A DNA stretch of 64,000 nucleotides from Stromatinia cepivora (lineage: Eukaryota; Ascomycota; Leotiomycetes; Helotiales; Sclerotiniaceae), in NCBI GenBank assembly GCA_014898415.1, contig RCTD01000026.1, positions 682,001-746,000 on the forward strand, in the 5' to 3' direction. The notes under the pieces are model-generated. The model had not been told where the DNA came from, made no database searches, and saw only the letters and a program-made list of their open reading frames with translations. Below are positions 23,230-36,536 of the stretch, in pieces. Every line of letters begins with the position of its first letter. Within the stretch, counting starts at the first letter, position 1. Position numbers and translations under genes: made by a program.

Positions 23230-24029
23230 AGTCCCCTACCCTATTATTATTTATATCAAAAATAATTATTTTCACTTATTAATAACTTTATAATGAATTA
23301 ATATAATGAATTAAGATTTTGATTATATATTCATTATATATATTCAAATAGATTTTAAATTTTTTAGATCTTTTGTAATTTCTTTCGTCGAATTCTCTAA
23401 GATTAAATTTCGAATTTTAATTTATTTCTAATTTATTAAAAATAAAATTATAATTTTATATGAATTTTTGAATTATATTATATCTACAAATTTAATAAAA
23501 ATATATATTATAATTTGTAATTTAATATTCTTTTAAAATTACAGAATCTATAAATTTAATATTTTAATAAGATATTTTTCAATTATTTTAATAAGAATAA
23601 GAATTATCAAAATATAATTATTCGATAAATAAACTTTTAAAATCACTAAAATTTAATATATTTAAAAATTAATATAATTAATATTGTTTGTTTTTCAATC
23701 AAAACTAATGAATTTCTATTGAATTAAGAGTATTTAAAAAAAATATTATTATAGAAAGGGAGGGGGAGATTAAGAAAAGTAAATAAATTACTATACTATA
23801 TAGATTTCAAACGTTAGAAATCTACTTTTATTCAGGAATTTTTTATTTTTTATTCAGAATTCAATTTCAATTAAATTTTATAAAAATAAATTTTTTTTAA
23901 AAAAATTCTGAAAATTATTGAAGAAATGAAAAGAAACATTTACTAAATTTATTTTAAATAAATCTTGAATTTAAAGTTTTTAAATTTAAAGATTTTAATC
24001 GAATTATTTAATAAAGAGTTTTAAATAAG
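23230..24029. other. Start of the AT-rich block
   Basis: Base composition falls sharply at about 23240, just upstream of the broken coiled-coil gene, and stays extremely AT-rich until about 62830. This first 800 bp is A/T homopolymer-rich with no recognisable element; probably older, fully decayed repeat DNA. Confidence 0.6.
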
Positions 24030-24034
24030 AATTC
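24030..24034. repeat. Target-site duplication of copia A (left)
   Basis: AATTC directly before the 5' LTR, repeated at 29518-29522 directly after the 3' LTR. Confirms insertion by an integrase with 5-bp stagger. Confidence 0.9.
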
Positions 24035-24200
24035 TGTTGGAAATGAGGCCATCATAGGATTAGAATTGAGATCACGAGACCACAATGGTGTACAGATTAT
24101 ATTTGGGGATAACTTTTATTCTACTTCTACTAAAATTATAAATCCTTAGTTCAATTTATATAGTCAACAATATTACTACTTCCTACACCAAAAATCAACA
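24035..24200 (+). repeat. 5' LTR of copia A
   Basis: 166 bp beginning TGTTGGAAATGAGG and ending TCAACA. Compared with the right LTR the differences are chiefly G/A and C/T, as expected of RIP. Confidence 0.92.
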
Positions 24201-27200
24201 GATTATAAGATCCGATTATATAATAATAACTAAAAAACAAAGCAAATCGAAAAAGGATTAGTATAATTAGTAGAGATAGAATAAAATGAAAATCAGAGTT
24301 TTCATATAGTGTTATTGAAATAGAGTTGAAATACGATAATACAGTTTATAATTCATAATATTACAGGCCAAAATAGAGAGCAGTCTGTATAATACCGATA
24401 TAGAATTATAACAAAAACGAAAAGCAAATTCGTATAATTACAAAAAAACATATTACAATATGATCTTACGAATTTTTTTATTGTTTTATTTTTATATTTC
24501 TTTATTATTTTGAATTTATTTACTGTATACTTTTTTTTTTAAGATCGTTTTAAAAATCTGAAGATTATTTTCGATACTTATCAAATAGCAAGAAATCTTT
24601 ACAATATCGAAATCAAACAATTTTTCGAAGTTCGATCAAAACAATCATAAACGATGGTTCAGATAAATGAAGATACAATTGAAAGAGAAAGAATGGTTTT
24701 ATATAATTAATTAAACATTAAATGAATATACATAGATTACAGAATTCAATATAGCATTTGTTTATAAGATCAATAATCATGTATATTACAATATCGAATT
24801 GAAATTGGAATACTTAAAGAACAAAGCGAATATATTATCATATATTTACACAATATTTAATAATAATGATGAAATCTTTATCGATGAATATTCAATAATA
24901 TATATACTCTAAAAATACTTTAAATCAAAATATATTAGAGTTAATATAATCACAATTAATATATATATAACAATAATCCAGAACTTCAAATTCCAATTCA
25001 ATATTTATCCCAATATGATTATTATCGAAATCTGGGATAAACTGAAAGAGTATAGAAGGAAATTAGGAACTGTAAATGAAAGCTATTGGTCAATATATCA
25101 AGATATTGTTTTGTTTTTGGTTTTAATATGTAGTTTTTTAATCGATTATCAAGGAATAATGAATATATTGGATATCCAAATTAGTTTTAGTATCGATAAT
25201 AAGATCAAGTATTTATAGATTAAGAAACTCTATTTTAAAAATAAATCAAAATTAATATAAATTGTAAAAGGATCTAGGTATATTTTTAGACATTAAGAAT
25301 CAAATTTCGAGATCCCAAATAATGTTTACGATCTATATCAAAGGGAAGATTATTATATATAAGACTATTTATATTTAATACAAATCAATAAACTCTTTTG
25401 TAATTATTTTTGTTATTAAAAGAGAAGGGGATTATTGAATTCGAAGAAGATTTATTTTAATAAGAAAGATTAAGTATATTCTATTAACAATATTTCTAAA
25501 TCAAATTTTGATATTAAGAATATAATAAAGGAAGATTACAATTTGATAAAGAAAATTATTAATAAAGTTTCTTTTAACAAATAATATACCGATATAGACA
25601 CTTTTTTATATATATCTAATCAATCTTCATTATTCAAATCAATAGAACCTATTGTTAAACGAAGGATAAAGATTGATAAGGGAATGATATATTATCGTTA
25701 TTGGGGTTTAGTGGATATAATATACGAAAATAATTCTAAGATACTACTTTCAAATGTATTATATATATCAGGGTTAGAAGTAAACTTGTTATCAGGAAAA
25801 AGGATTTGTGAAATAGGATTGCAAGGGGAATTCAACTTTCATTATATATATTTCAAGAAGGATAATAAAAAAGTTATTTGTATTAAAATGCAAAATAGAA
25901 TATATATGGTTTTATATATGATTAAAGGATATAAGGATATAGTTTTTTGTTTTGATATGTATTGGGATGGTCGGGAAGGAGGCTTTTCTTCAGGGATAAT
26001 CAATAATATCAAAGGTATTGATAATGAATTAATATTTAAGGAGAAAAAGAGATATCTATTATAATATCGAAGATTCAATTATTTAGGTTCAGATAAGATC
26101 AAGAATCTATATAAGGTATCCAATATAATCAAATCGATAAAGGTCCCAATTGAATTAAATATCTGTGAAGTATATATATTTATTAAAATAATCAATTGTA
26201 TTCTGAAGCAATTGAATCTGTATAAATCAAAAAGACTCGAATTTATATATTTCGATATTGTAGGATTATTCCCAAAATCGATTCGAGGGAATCATTATTT
26301 TATATTGATTATTGATAATTATATAAGAATAAATTGGATTATATTATTTAAACAAAAAGATAATACAATTCAAATATTGAAAACTTGGAAAAAGGAGATA
26401 GAATTAATTATTGGAGAAAAGATCATTGTAATTAGGACTGATAATGTATTGGAACTCTTATAAGTTATTTGTGAATGATTATTAGGTATATAATCCAAAA
26501 TTACAATAATTGTTTCTTTATATCAAAACAGATTTGTAAAACGGAATATAAGGATTACAAAAACAGATATAAAAGTAATATTAAAAGAAACTGGATTATT
26601 ATTAAAATTTTGGGATAAAATTGTAAAGTATGATATTTATATCAGGAATTGTATTAATATTAATCTTGATATAAATAAAATAGATCAATTTTTTATAGAA
26701 ATTTTTATAAATATAATATTAGATATAAAGATATATAAAGTTTGGGGGAACAAATATTATATTTATATCAATCCCAAGATTATTTTGAAAGGGTAGAGAT
26801 ACGATAAGTTGTGGGACATTTTGAGAGTCGATATATTTTTAGGGTATTTAAAAGTTATAAACAAATATATTAAAGTATATTTTTCAAAATTAGATTATAC
26901 ATTTCGATCAAGTAGAGTAATTATAGATGAATCTTATTGAAAAGGAGATTTGGATTTTAAATTAAGAAATTGTGAATCAGATTTACAAGGAACAAAGAAT
27001 ATAGAGTTAAATCGAAAACCTCGTAGTAGATTGGCAACAAATAAAGCATCTTTTCCATTTTCAATATCAAACACGATATTTGTATCATTTTTATTTCAAA
27101 TATTCTTTTTAATAGATATTATATTGAATTCAATGATTATATTAAGTACTCCAATTATCGAATTGAAATTAAATAAATTAGATATATCAATATTAATATA

Positions 27201-29351
27201 CAATAAAAATGAAGATGATAATATCCAAAAAACAAATCAAGAATTTTCTTTCAAGGATATTTCAGATATCGAATCCATCATTTCAAAGGGTTTAGTTTAA
27301 GAATCAACTTTTGTAAACCCTGAATCTATATTAGGAGTAAAATTTAAGACCATCTTAAATTTTGTTGATAAGTTTATTTTAGTAGGATCAAAAAGCAAAG
27401 TAAATCTATAATTATCTGAGATCGAACAAAAGGATGAAATAGATCTTGAAGACGAATTCCTAAGATATCTAATACGAAAACGGAAAAGAGATATAGAATA
27501 AGATCTTAAAGAAAAATAGGAAAGCAAGATTATAAAAATATTGATTATAATATCTATATAAACCAAAATTCAAAAAAGTATAGAATATATTATAATTACA
27601 ATTCCAATCATTTACAAGATGGATCTTTATATCAAAGATAAAATCATTTCAGATTTCATGATTTCATTAATAGATATAAACAATACAGAAGGTGTAATAT
27701 ATCCGGCCGAAGAAATTCTAGGAATCAAAATACCAAGAATTTATAAGGAAACAATATCGGATCGAGAATATTTTGAAAAATGAAAAAAAGCTATCCAAAA
27801 GGAAATCATATCCTTGATTCAAAATAATATTTAAAAAGAATATATATTCCTTAAAGGAAATAATCTGATTTCGATAAAATGAATATTTATAATTAAGATT
27901 AAGGATAACAAGATAGAATGATTCAAGGTAAAATTAGTAATTCGAGAGTTCAATCAGGTATTAGGAAAAAATTATAACGAAATGTTTGTATCAATAATAA
28001 GGCTAGATACATTTAGATTATTCCTAATTATTGTTGTAAAGGAAAATTTGGAATGTTTATATTTCGATATCAAAAATGTTTTTATTGAATTATATTTGAA
28101 GGAAAAGATCTATTTCAAATTATCCTAAGGTATCAAAATCAAAAAGGGATATATACTACAAGTTTTACAAAGCCTATATAATTTAAAGCAAACTAAAAGA
28201 GATTGGAATTTACTATTGAAGAAAGAACTTTTAGATATAGGTTTTGTATAAAGTTTGATAGATTTATATCTATATATATTCAAAGATTGTAATATAATAT
28301 TATTGGTATATATCGACGATATCGTTATTGTATTATATATATCATTACAAATCATTTGGTTCGATGAAAAGTTATCGATCTATTTTAATACTAAGAATTT
28401 AGGGGAGATTAATAAGATCTTAGGTATTAGAATTATTCGCGATAAAAAAATATATACATTAATTATAGATCAAAAAGAATATCTCAATATTATATTAACC
28501 AAATATAATATTATATATAAACAATATCAAACCAAGAAATTATCAATAATGGATTATATTTATCTTCGATTAATAACCGATAATAATGAACTAATAAATA
28601 TAAACAAATATCAATAACGAATAAAAAATGTAATTTATTTAATAATATATATTTGACCAGATATAGTATTTTCAATTGAAAGATTTTCATAATTTATAGC
28701 AAAACCAGCAAAACATTATATTATAACTTTGAAGAATCTGATATGATATTTACGATCAATAATCAAATAGAAACTATGATTCAGACCAAAGAAAGTACAA
28801 TCTGATATTTATAAAGAATATAATATACCTGATAATATAATAAAGATATATATAGATACAGATTGGGCTAATAATAAATATAACCGGAAAAGTGTTTCAG
28901 GGGGAGTTGTAATATTCTATAAAGATTTTATATTGTGGATTAATAAGAAACAAATGTTTGTAGTTACCTTTAATACAGAATCAGAATATATTGTAATAGC
29001 AATGTTTATCAAATAAAAGAGATGGGTTATACAAATGTTTAAAGATCTATTCAGATCAAATTATATTGAAAAGAACAAAGATACAGTTCAAATACTTGGT
29101 GATAATCAAGGCATTTTAGTTTTAATTAAGAATCTATATTTATATGAACGATTTAAATATATAAATATCAATTATTATTTCATTAGAAACTTAATAAAAA
29201 AGGAGAAAATCGTTATTAGTTATATCAATACATACAATATAATTACCGATGGAATGATGAAGTCTTATGTAAGGATTGTTTTCGAAAGATTCAAGAAAAT
29301 GTTGGGATTAGTAATCTAAAAGGATCGAATAAGATATCCTTAATAAAGAAG

Positions 29352-29517
29352 TATTAGAAATAAAACTATTATAGGATTAAAATTGAGATTATGAAACTAT
29401 AATAATGCACAAACTATATTTGGGGATAACCTCCATTCTATTCCTATTAGAATTATAGATCCTTAGTTCAACCTATATAGTCAACAATACTATTACTTCC
29501 TGCACCAAAAGTCAACA
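29352..29517 (+). repeat. 3' LTR of copia A
   Basis: 166 bp beginning TATTAGAAATAAAAC, the RIP-changed form of the 5' LTR start, ending GTCAACA, followed by TSD AATTC at 29518-29522. Confidence 0.92.
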
Positions 29518-30453
29518 AATTCTTTTATAATTTTTCTTAATTAAAATAATTTCGAAGTATTAATATTATGGTTATTCTTTTACATTTTGAATAATTTATC
29601 TCAATAAAATAAATATATAAAATTAAATATCTATTAGATAATAATATCGTATTTAAAATTGGATTTGTAATTAAAAGATTTGAATAATTATATGGATTAG
29701 ATTATTTAAATACATTTGCTAATATAATAAAGCAAATAATCTGGAAATTAATATTCGTTCTAATTATAAATAAAGAATGATATATATATAAAATAGATAT
29801 GATATTAGTCTTTATATATAAAATCTTTTAAAGTTTATAATAAAAATAATAGTAATAAAAATATTATTATATTAAAACTAAATAAAGTTTTATATAATTT
29901 AAAATAATTAATTAGAATATAATATAATATTTTAAAGAATATCTTAAATAAATTAAATTTTATTAAAAATCTTAAAAATTATTTAGATCTAAAAGATTTA
30001 GATTTTATAAAAGACTATTTAGGTATTCAAATTGAAAGAAAAAATAATTCTTTTAAATTATTACAAAAAGAATATATAAATAAATATCTGAAAGATTTAA
30101 ATTTGGAAAATTTGTTGGAGGTCATGTATTTGAAGGTGATAAACCTTATAATTGGAAAGTAGTGGCTCAGAGACTATAATGGAATAAGCAAATATTAAGT
30201 TTCAGTAGTAAAAGTTGAATGGTATAATGATATTGTATATAATATTAAGAGTATAATTTTCCTATATATCTCTTTCGAATTCTTTTATATATTAATACTT
30301 TATTCTTATTTATTAATTTGAATAAAGGTTTATTATTTCAATTATCTTGATTAATATAATAAAGGTTCTTTATTTTAAATAATCCTGGTATTCGATTAAT
30401 TTAGATTTCTTTATTCGAATATTTATAAATTCGATAGTTTTGTATATACTAAT

Positions 30454-30762
30454 TATCACGGGATGGTATGACTACAGAGCACTTTCAAGGATCGGGGAAT
30501 AGGTGGTACACGTGATTGGTAGAGTAAAAGAATTGAATGACTTGCCCTTGATTATATGAATCAAGAGCTGTATATATAGAACAAATGAGTGATTATCTAA
30601 TCGATATGTATCTTAATTAAGCTAGATCTTTGTTTATTAGTATATCAGGATCATCTTATCAATCGGTAGATTGGTAAGGGCTAGAAGATCCTTCATTCCG
30701 ATTGGAAAGCATACGCTTTGATCCTTCGTAGAATACAGGGGATCACAGGGCTTTCCGTGACA
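30454..30762 (-). repeat. Solo LTR 1 of the copia-2 family
   Basis: 309 bp, TATCACGG...CCGTGACA termini (TG..CA after allowing one G-to-A), matching the LTRs of copia-2 element E in inverse orientation. Flanked by the TSD CTAAT (30449-30453 and 30763-30767), which shows this is a solo LTR left by LTR-LTR recombination of a former full element. Lightly mutated. Confidence 0.9.
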
Positions 30763-30767
30763 CTAAT

Positions 30768-31060
30768 GAATTTGTAGAGTTCGAATTCGTATTTGTATAT
30801 TAAATAATTAGATCAATTTGGTTGATTTAATCGACCTAATTGATCAAAATGGTCTAATTGATCTTGTTTATCGTACTGATCTTATCATTTAGAATGAATA
30901 TAATATATATATATAGAGATCGATTAGATCTATTCGATCAATTTGATTGATTTGGTCAATTAGATTGAATTGATTAAATTGATCAAATTGATTAAATTGA
31001 CCAATTTGATCTAATCGGCTTAATTGATCGTATTGATCATATTATTCTTATTATTCGGAA
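30768..31060. repeat. Degenerate GATCAA/TTGATT repeats
   Basis: Dense, imperfect reiterations of TTGATCAA, TTGATTAA, TTGACCAA and TCGATC in both orientations, giving an almost palindromic texture. The leading segment 30768-30835 (GTTCGAATTCGTATTTGTAT) resembles, in inverse orientation, 62145-62235 on the other side of the nest. Confidence 0.6.
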
Positions 31061-31209
31061 TGAGTATAATTTTTATATATATAAATATATATAGATCTTT
31101 ATATTATGAAATGATTAATGAGAGTTATTTATTATTTAATAATAATAACAAAATCAATATAAACAAAATAAATTCTCTATATATACTAATAATAAAGCTA
31201 TTATTAATA

Positions 31210-31519
31210 TATCATAGAAAGCCCTGCGATCCCTTATATCCTACAAAGGATCAAAGGGTATACTTTCTAATCAGAATAAAGGATTTTTTAATCTTTATCA
31301 ATTTCTTCGATTAATAAGATAATCCTAATATACTAATAAACAAAGATTTAATTTAATTAAAATATATATTGATTAGATAATTATTTATTTGTTTTATATA
31401 TACAATTCTTGATTTATATAATCAAAAACAAATCATTCAATTCTTTTACTCTATTAATCATATATATTATCTATTCCCCGATCCCTAAAAGTACTCTGTA
31501 ATTATACTATCTCGTAATA
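31210..31519 (+). repeat. Solo LTR 3 of the copia-2 family
   Basis: 310 bp in the same orientation as element E's LTRs (TATCATAG...CGTAATA, RIP-altered), flanked by TSD TAATA (31205-31209 and 31520-31524). More heavily decayed than solo LTR 1. Confidence 0.87.
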
Positions 31520-31524
31520 TAATA

Positions 31525-33094
31525 TATTAGAAAACCTTAAATTCTTTAAAAAAAAAGCAAATATATTACTACTAAATATTATTTAATTAAAGATTTAATT
31601 AATAAAAGAATAATTGATTTAATTTAGATTCCTTTTGAAAATCAATTAGCAAATGATTTAACAAAATCATTGAATAAAGTTAAATTATTCAGATTTATTA
31701 CATTAGTTCAAAAATGATATAAAAATATTATTAAACAAATTTTAAAGAGATATTTATTAAAAGAGAGTATTATATTTTAATAAATATCATTCTAAATATT
31801 TAAAAATATTGATTCAAATAAATAATCGATGAATTTTATAAAAATATATCTTTATATTAAAATAATAATATTTTAATATTATTAAAGAAATTTTATAATT
31901 TCTTTATATTCTTTATTAAAGAAACAATTAAATTATATTTTCAATAAAGAATTATTTGTTTTTCTTTATTAAAAATAATATAATACTATTGTTAAAAATT
32001 TTGAAATTTTATATTGAAGCTAATATTAATACAGATAATCAACGATCTTAAAAATTCATTATACAAATTAAATAATCATAATAATATTCGAAATAAAGAA
32101 TCTTTATTTTGAATAAAAAATATTGCAAAATTGAATTATAAATCAATTTTTCGATAAAATTCAACGAAATTCGAATATCAAACACCATTGATATATTCCA
32201 GAATCTATAAAGAATTAGAAAAAGTATAAATAAAGATTTTAAAACCCTTATAAAATAAATTTTATCTATACCCTGAATATATATACTAAATAGAATTATA
32301 CTACTCTATTATTGGTTTTCTATTATTAAATGAATAATCTTATTACTAATTCTATTAATCTTAACTTCCATCTTATTTCTAATAATTTATTTCCGATTAT
32401 ATCTACTAGATTATTTTAAACTACAACCACTTATAATCTATAATCTTCAATAATATATACATCCTATTTAAATTTATAATAATAAATATATTGAATTATT
32501 ATAAATCATAAATAATTTAAGATGATTTATAATTATTACAAATCAACAATAATTCGAAATGATATAAAAAGTATAAAGATCTATTTTTATATAATCTAGA
32601 AAACAAAAATATTTGTAATAATAAAGTATTTATTATAAAGGTTTATTGTTATTGAATAATAAATATTTTTATTAATCATTTTATAATATAAAAGTATTAC
32701 AAGGGTAACCATCTAGATTATATAGAAATGCTTTAGGCTTTCGAAGTAGATTTATAATTAGGCGTCAAATAGGGATTTTAAGTAATAACAATAATGATAT
32801 ACTATTCGTAATTAATAATAGAATATACTAAATAATTGATCTTGAATATGAAGTTCTATATAAAGGAAATCCATTTTGATTATATAGATCTTCATATTTT
32901 TTATAATCATTGGTAATCCTTTATAATTATTAATGATCATTTATACCATGATCCTTTGTAATTCTTAATGATTATTACTGATCATTTATGATTATATATT
33001 CTGGTCATATGATGGTGATTGTGTAGCCCGTCGTAACAAAAAGTTTATATATATATATTATATTTATTCTGAATAATAAAATCAATATAATCAA
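31525..33094. other. AT-rich decayed DNA
   Basis: Includes the copia-3 RNase H tail (to about 31790), then about 1.3 kb with no recognisable coding. At 32880-33045 a stretch with repeated TGATCATTTAT-like units ends GTAGCCCGTCGTAACA, which could be another decayed LTR end, but no partner or TSD was found. Confidence 0.4.
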
Positions 33095-33267
33095 TAAGTT
33101 TAATACCCCACTTTCGGGCTACCTCTTATTTTGGGCTATTTCGAAAATATTATTATATAAATTTTAAATTTTAATAATTCAATAACTACTCTATTTCAAT
33201 AAAATCCCTTATAGTATTTATTTTATAATTATTATTAAAATCATTCTCTTCAATTTTATAATCCCTA

Positions 33268-35401
33268 AGTCTAATACCCCATTTTCGGGCCACCCTCTTT
33301 TTTGAATTATCTTAAAAAACCATTCTATTTTAAGTAATCTCCTTTATTAAATCTTTAATAATTCAATAATTATTTAATCAATCGATTTGAAATTTGAATA
33401 TATTATTATTTATAATATAACAAATATTTATATTGAAGATAATATTATTATAATCTTTAATATAATTGTAAATGAATTAATTATATATCGGATTAGTTTG
33501 GAATATAATGTTTTCTATATTATATTTTAAAATCGAATAGATAGTTATTTATTTTATAAAAATGATATACAAAATATATAAAAGATAATTTTGATTTAAA
33601 AGAGAATATTAATAGATTAGATATTAGTATAGGAATTATTAAGTATTAATTTTATTTATCGATCAATAAAAGAAATGAATAAAAGTTTTTTCGAAGTAAA
33701 AGAAGATGATTCTTTATTTAGAAAACAATGGATATAGAATTTTTTGAAAAGAAATCTTGAAATTAGAATCAAAAGATAATATCGAATTGATTTTGTATAT
33801 ATTTCAGGTATTATTAATGAAATTATTGATAAATGATTTGAAAAGTTTAATTTGTTTTCGATTAAGTATATTAAGTTTGAAAACTGATGGAATATAGATG
33901 AAATTGGTATTGTGAAAGAGGTAGGTCGAGATACGTGCGTCCCGATAGCACGCTGCAAAGGGAAATGGGAATTGGAACTGATCAGATTACATTGTAGAGG
34001 CTTCAAATAGTAAAACTAATAGGTTTAGACAATGGTTTGGGTTGTGTACAAATGGGGTACAAAAAGACTAATGGAAAAACGATTAATTTCCTTCAAGGAG
34101 AGGGGAGCAGAGCCTTCTCTTATATCTAATTACGAAGAGTCATATGACCATATGACTATGAACTAGCTACGTGTTAGGCCTTGATATCCCAACTTTCTCA
34201 CAGTATTATAAAAGATTAGAATTTAAATGATTTAATAATAGGAAATTCAGAATATTGTTTTATTTAAAAAAAAACAATCTGGTTTAAGAATTTGGATATC
34301 TTTTATTAAGTATATTTCAATAATAAAATAAATATTCAAATTATTCGTTATTTTCAAAGGAAAATATATACAACAATAATAGTTTTCTATAGATCTTATT
34401 CTATATAAAAAATAAAAATTCATTATTACAAATAATAAATAAATAATAGATATTACAAAGTTTGAATAATTGAAAACAATCTTTATTCCTCAAATTATCC
34501 TTTTCCGATCTAAAAAAGTTAAATTATTTATATTAAATGATTATAGAAATTATAAAACTATTGAATTTATATTTGAATATTTCAAGAATAATATTTATCT
34601 TTTATTTTTATTATTATATATATTATATATATTACAATTATTAGATTTATTAGTATTCTTATCTTTTAAAAATACTTATAGATATTATTTCAACAAATTA
34701 AATTCTTTATTGGATTCTTTAATAACTAAAAAACGTAACTTTCTTATTTGTTATTAGAAAACTAAAATAGAAAGTTTGATAATTTATAATATCAAATCTA
34801 AATAGAAGGCTTTTGATTTATAATTTCAAAATTATATTAAGTTTCTTATAAATCGTTTATTATTTAAAAATAATAATAATAAAGTTTTAAATCAAAATCT
34901 TATTTCAAATAATAATCTTTAATATTAATAGAATATAGAATTATCTTTTATTTTATAAAAAACTTTTCAAAAAGTATTAAATCTTTGAAAATATATATAT
35001 ACAATGATTCAAGAAAAAAAGATCGATCTTTTAATTCGTCGATTGCTATTTTATAAGATTATAAAAGATTTTGATATTAAAGATTATAAATTTATATAAT
35101 TAAAATATCGAATAAAACAATTGGAATATAAATTAGAATAAATTATATCTAAAAAAAAACAAATAATAAAAACTAATCCGAATTCGAAATTTATAAGGAT
35201 TAAAGCTATTTAGAGAGTACAAATTGAGATTGGGGATTATAAAATTGAAGAGGATAATTCTAATAATGATTATGAAATAAATATTACAAAGAATTTTATT
35301 GAAATAGAATAATTATTGAATTATTAAAGTTTAAAATTTATATAATGATATTTTCGAAATAGCCCAAAACAGGGGGTAGCCCGAAAATGGAATATTAGAT
35401 T
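33268..35401 (+). mobile_element. Fot1/pogo-like DNA transposon, copy 1
   Basis: 2134 bp inserted in copy 2 at a TA (33266-33267 and 35402-35403). Left end AGTCTAATACCCCATTTTCG, right end its mirror with RIP changes. Plus-strand transposase remnants of the Fot1/pogo DDE type: ENWWNIDEIGI (first catalytic Asp region, near 33875-33910), then after the insert KKQSGLRIWISFIKYIS (about 34275-34325), VKLFILNDYRNYKTIEFI (second Asp, about 34519-34572) and LLQLLDLLVFLSFKNTYRYY, ending NFLICY at about 34755. Lys-rich tail to about 35310. Frames are broken by many TAA/TAG codons. Carries a 292-bp LTR-like insert (33911-34202); without it the length is about 1838 bp. Confidence 0.85.
33911..34202. mobile_element. 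LTR-like short insert of normal GC
   Basis: 292 bp with TGTGAAAG...CTTTCTCACA ends (TG..CA with short inverted termini), flanked by GTAT (33907-33910 and 34203-34206). It interrupts the transposase of Fot1-like copy 1 exactly where copy 2 is continuous. Composition is ordinary (GC-rich relative to all neighbours), so it either arrived after RIP or escaped because it is short. Best reading: a solo LTR of a gypsy/copia-type element or a short non-autonomous element; the family is not identified. No PolIII boxes or poly-A tail noticed. Confidence 0.65.
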
Positions 35402-36226
35402 TAATCTCAATTTGTATTCCTCGAATAACTTTAATTTTTATAAATTTCGAATTCGGATTAGTTTTTATTATTCGTTTTTTTTAGATATAATTTGTTTTAA
35501 TTTATATTCCAATTATTTTATTCGATATTTTGATTGTATAAGTTTATAATTTTTAATATCAAAATCTTTTGTGATTTTACGAAATAATAATTGATGAATT
35601 AAAAAATTGATCTTTTTTTCTTGAATCATTGTATATATATATTTTCGAAGATTTAATACTTTTTGAAAAGTTTTCTATAAAATAAAAGATAATTCTATAT
35701 TCCATTAATATTGAAAATCATTATTTGAAATAGAATTTTAATTTAGAATTTTGTTATTATTATTTTCAAGTAATAAATAATTTATAAAAGATTTAATACA
35801 ATTTTGAAGTTATAAATCAAAAGTTTTCTATTCAGATCTGATATTATAAACTATTAAACTCTTTATTCTAGTTTTTTGATAATAAATAAAAAAATTATAC
35901 TTTTTAATTATTAAAGAATCTAATAAAGAATTTAATTTATTGAGATAATATTTATAAACATTTTTGAAAAATGAAAATACTAATAAATCTAATGATTATA
36001 ATATATATAATATATATAACAATAGAAATAGAAGATAGATATTATTCTTGAAATATTCAAGTATAAACTTAATAGTTTTATAATTTTTATAATTATTTAA
36101 TATAAGTAGTTTAGCTTTTTTAGATTAGAAAAGGATAATTTGAAGAATAAAGATCGTTTTCAATTATTCAAATTCTATAATATCTATTATTTATTTATTA
36201 TTTGTAATAGTGAATTTTTATTCCTT

Positions 36227-36536
36227 TATTATGGAATAATATGACTACAGAGCATTTTCAGGGATCGGGGAATAGATAGTATATATAATTGATAGAATAA
36301 AAGAATTGAATGACTTACCTTTGATTATATGAATCAAAAGCTATATATATAAAACAAATAAATAATTATCTAATTAATATATACTTTATTTAGATTAAAT
36401 CTTTATTTATTAATATATTAGGATTACCTTATCAATCGAAGAGATTGATAAGGGCTAGAAGATCCTTCATTCCGATTGGAAAGTATACGCTTTGATCCTT
36501 CGTAGGATACAGGGGATCGCAGGGCTTTCCATGACA
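36227..36536 (-). repeat. Solo LTR 2 of the copia-2 family
   Basis: 310 bp (TATTATGG...CCATGACA) in the same orientation as solo LTR 1, with TSD TCCTT (36222-36226 and 36537-36541). Inserted in Fot1-like copy 2. Confidence 0.9.

Larger units (their letters stand above)
24035..29517 (+). mobile_element. Copia-1 element A (Ty1/copia, RIP-decayed, complete)
   Basis: A 5483-bp LTR retrotransposon flanked by AATTC. LTRs 24035-24200 and 29352-29517 (166 bp each, TGTTGG...CAACA; right copy mutated to TATTAG). A TTATAAG sequence right after the 5' LTR resembles a primer site for the half-molecule of initiator tRNA-Met used by copia elements (TTATGAG), with G-to-A change. Internal order is copia-type: gag (about 24790-25218), protease end (VLYISGLEVNLLSG at about 25755-25800), integrase (FIYFDIVGLFPKSIRGNHYF, RTDNVLELL; about 26210-26800), reverse transcriptase (ILLVYIDDIVIVLY near 28290-28340), RNase H (QILGDNQGILVL; tail ends 29319). 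Many in-frame TAA/TAG codons, frames broken throughout; not functional. Stops are mostly consistent with C-to-T change of CAA/CAG codons. Confidence 0.93.
29560..31790 (+). mobile_element. Copia-3 remnant, interrupted by solo LTRs
   Basis: Decayed fragments of a third copia-type element on the plus strand. Reverse-transcriptase/connection piece at about 29870-30110 (LKLNKVLYNLK, DYLGIQIERKNNSFKLLQKE, YINKYLKDLNLENL). RNase H tail at about 31540-31750 (IPFENQLANDLTKSLNKVKL). Between them lie unrelated sequence, two solo LTRs and GATCAA-rich DNA. Stops in every frame. LTRs of this element were not found. The short less-AT-rich stretch at 30105-30240 may be another insert. Confidence 0.6.

Noticed and set aside
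30768..31060. CRISPR-like array
   Set aside because: Units are degenerate and overlapping in both orientations, with no constant spacers; and the context is a fungal genome.
33097..35401. A single large palindrome (inverted duplication) of 33.3-37.1 kb
   Set aside because: Better explained by two Fot1-like copies in opposite orientation, one inserted in the other, as shown by both TA duplications and matching net lengths.
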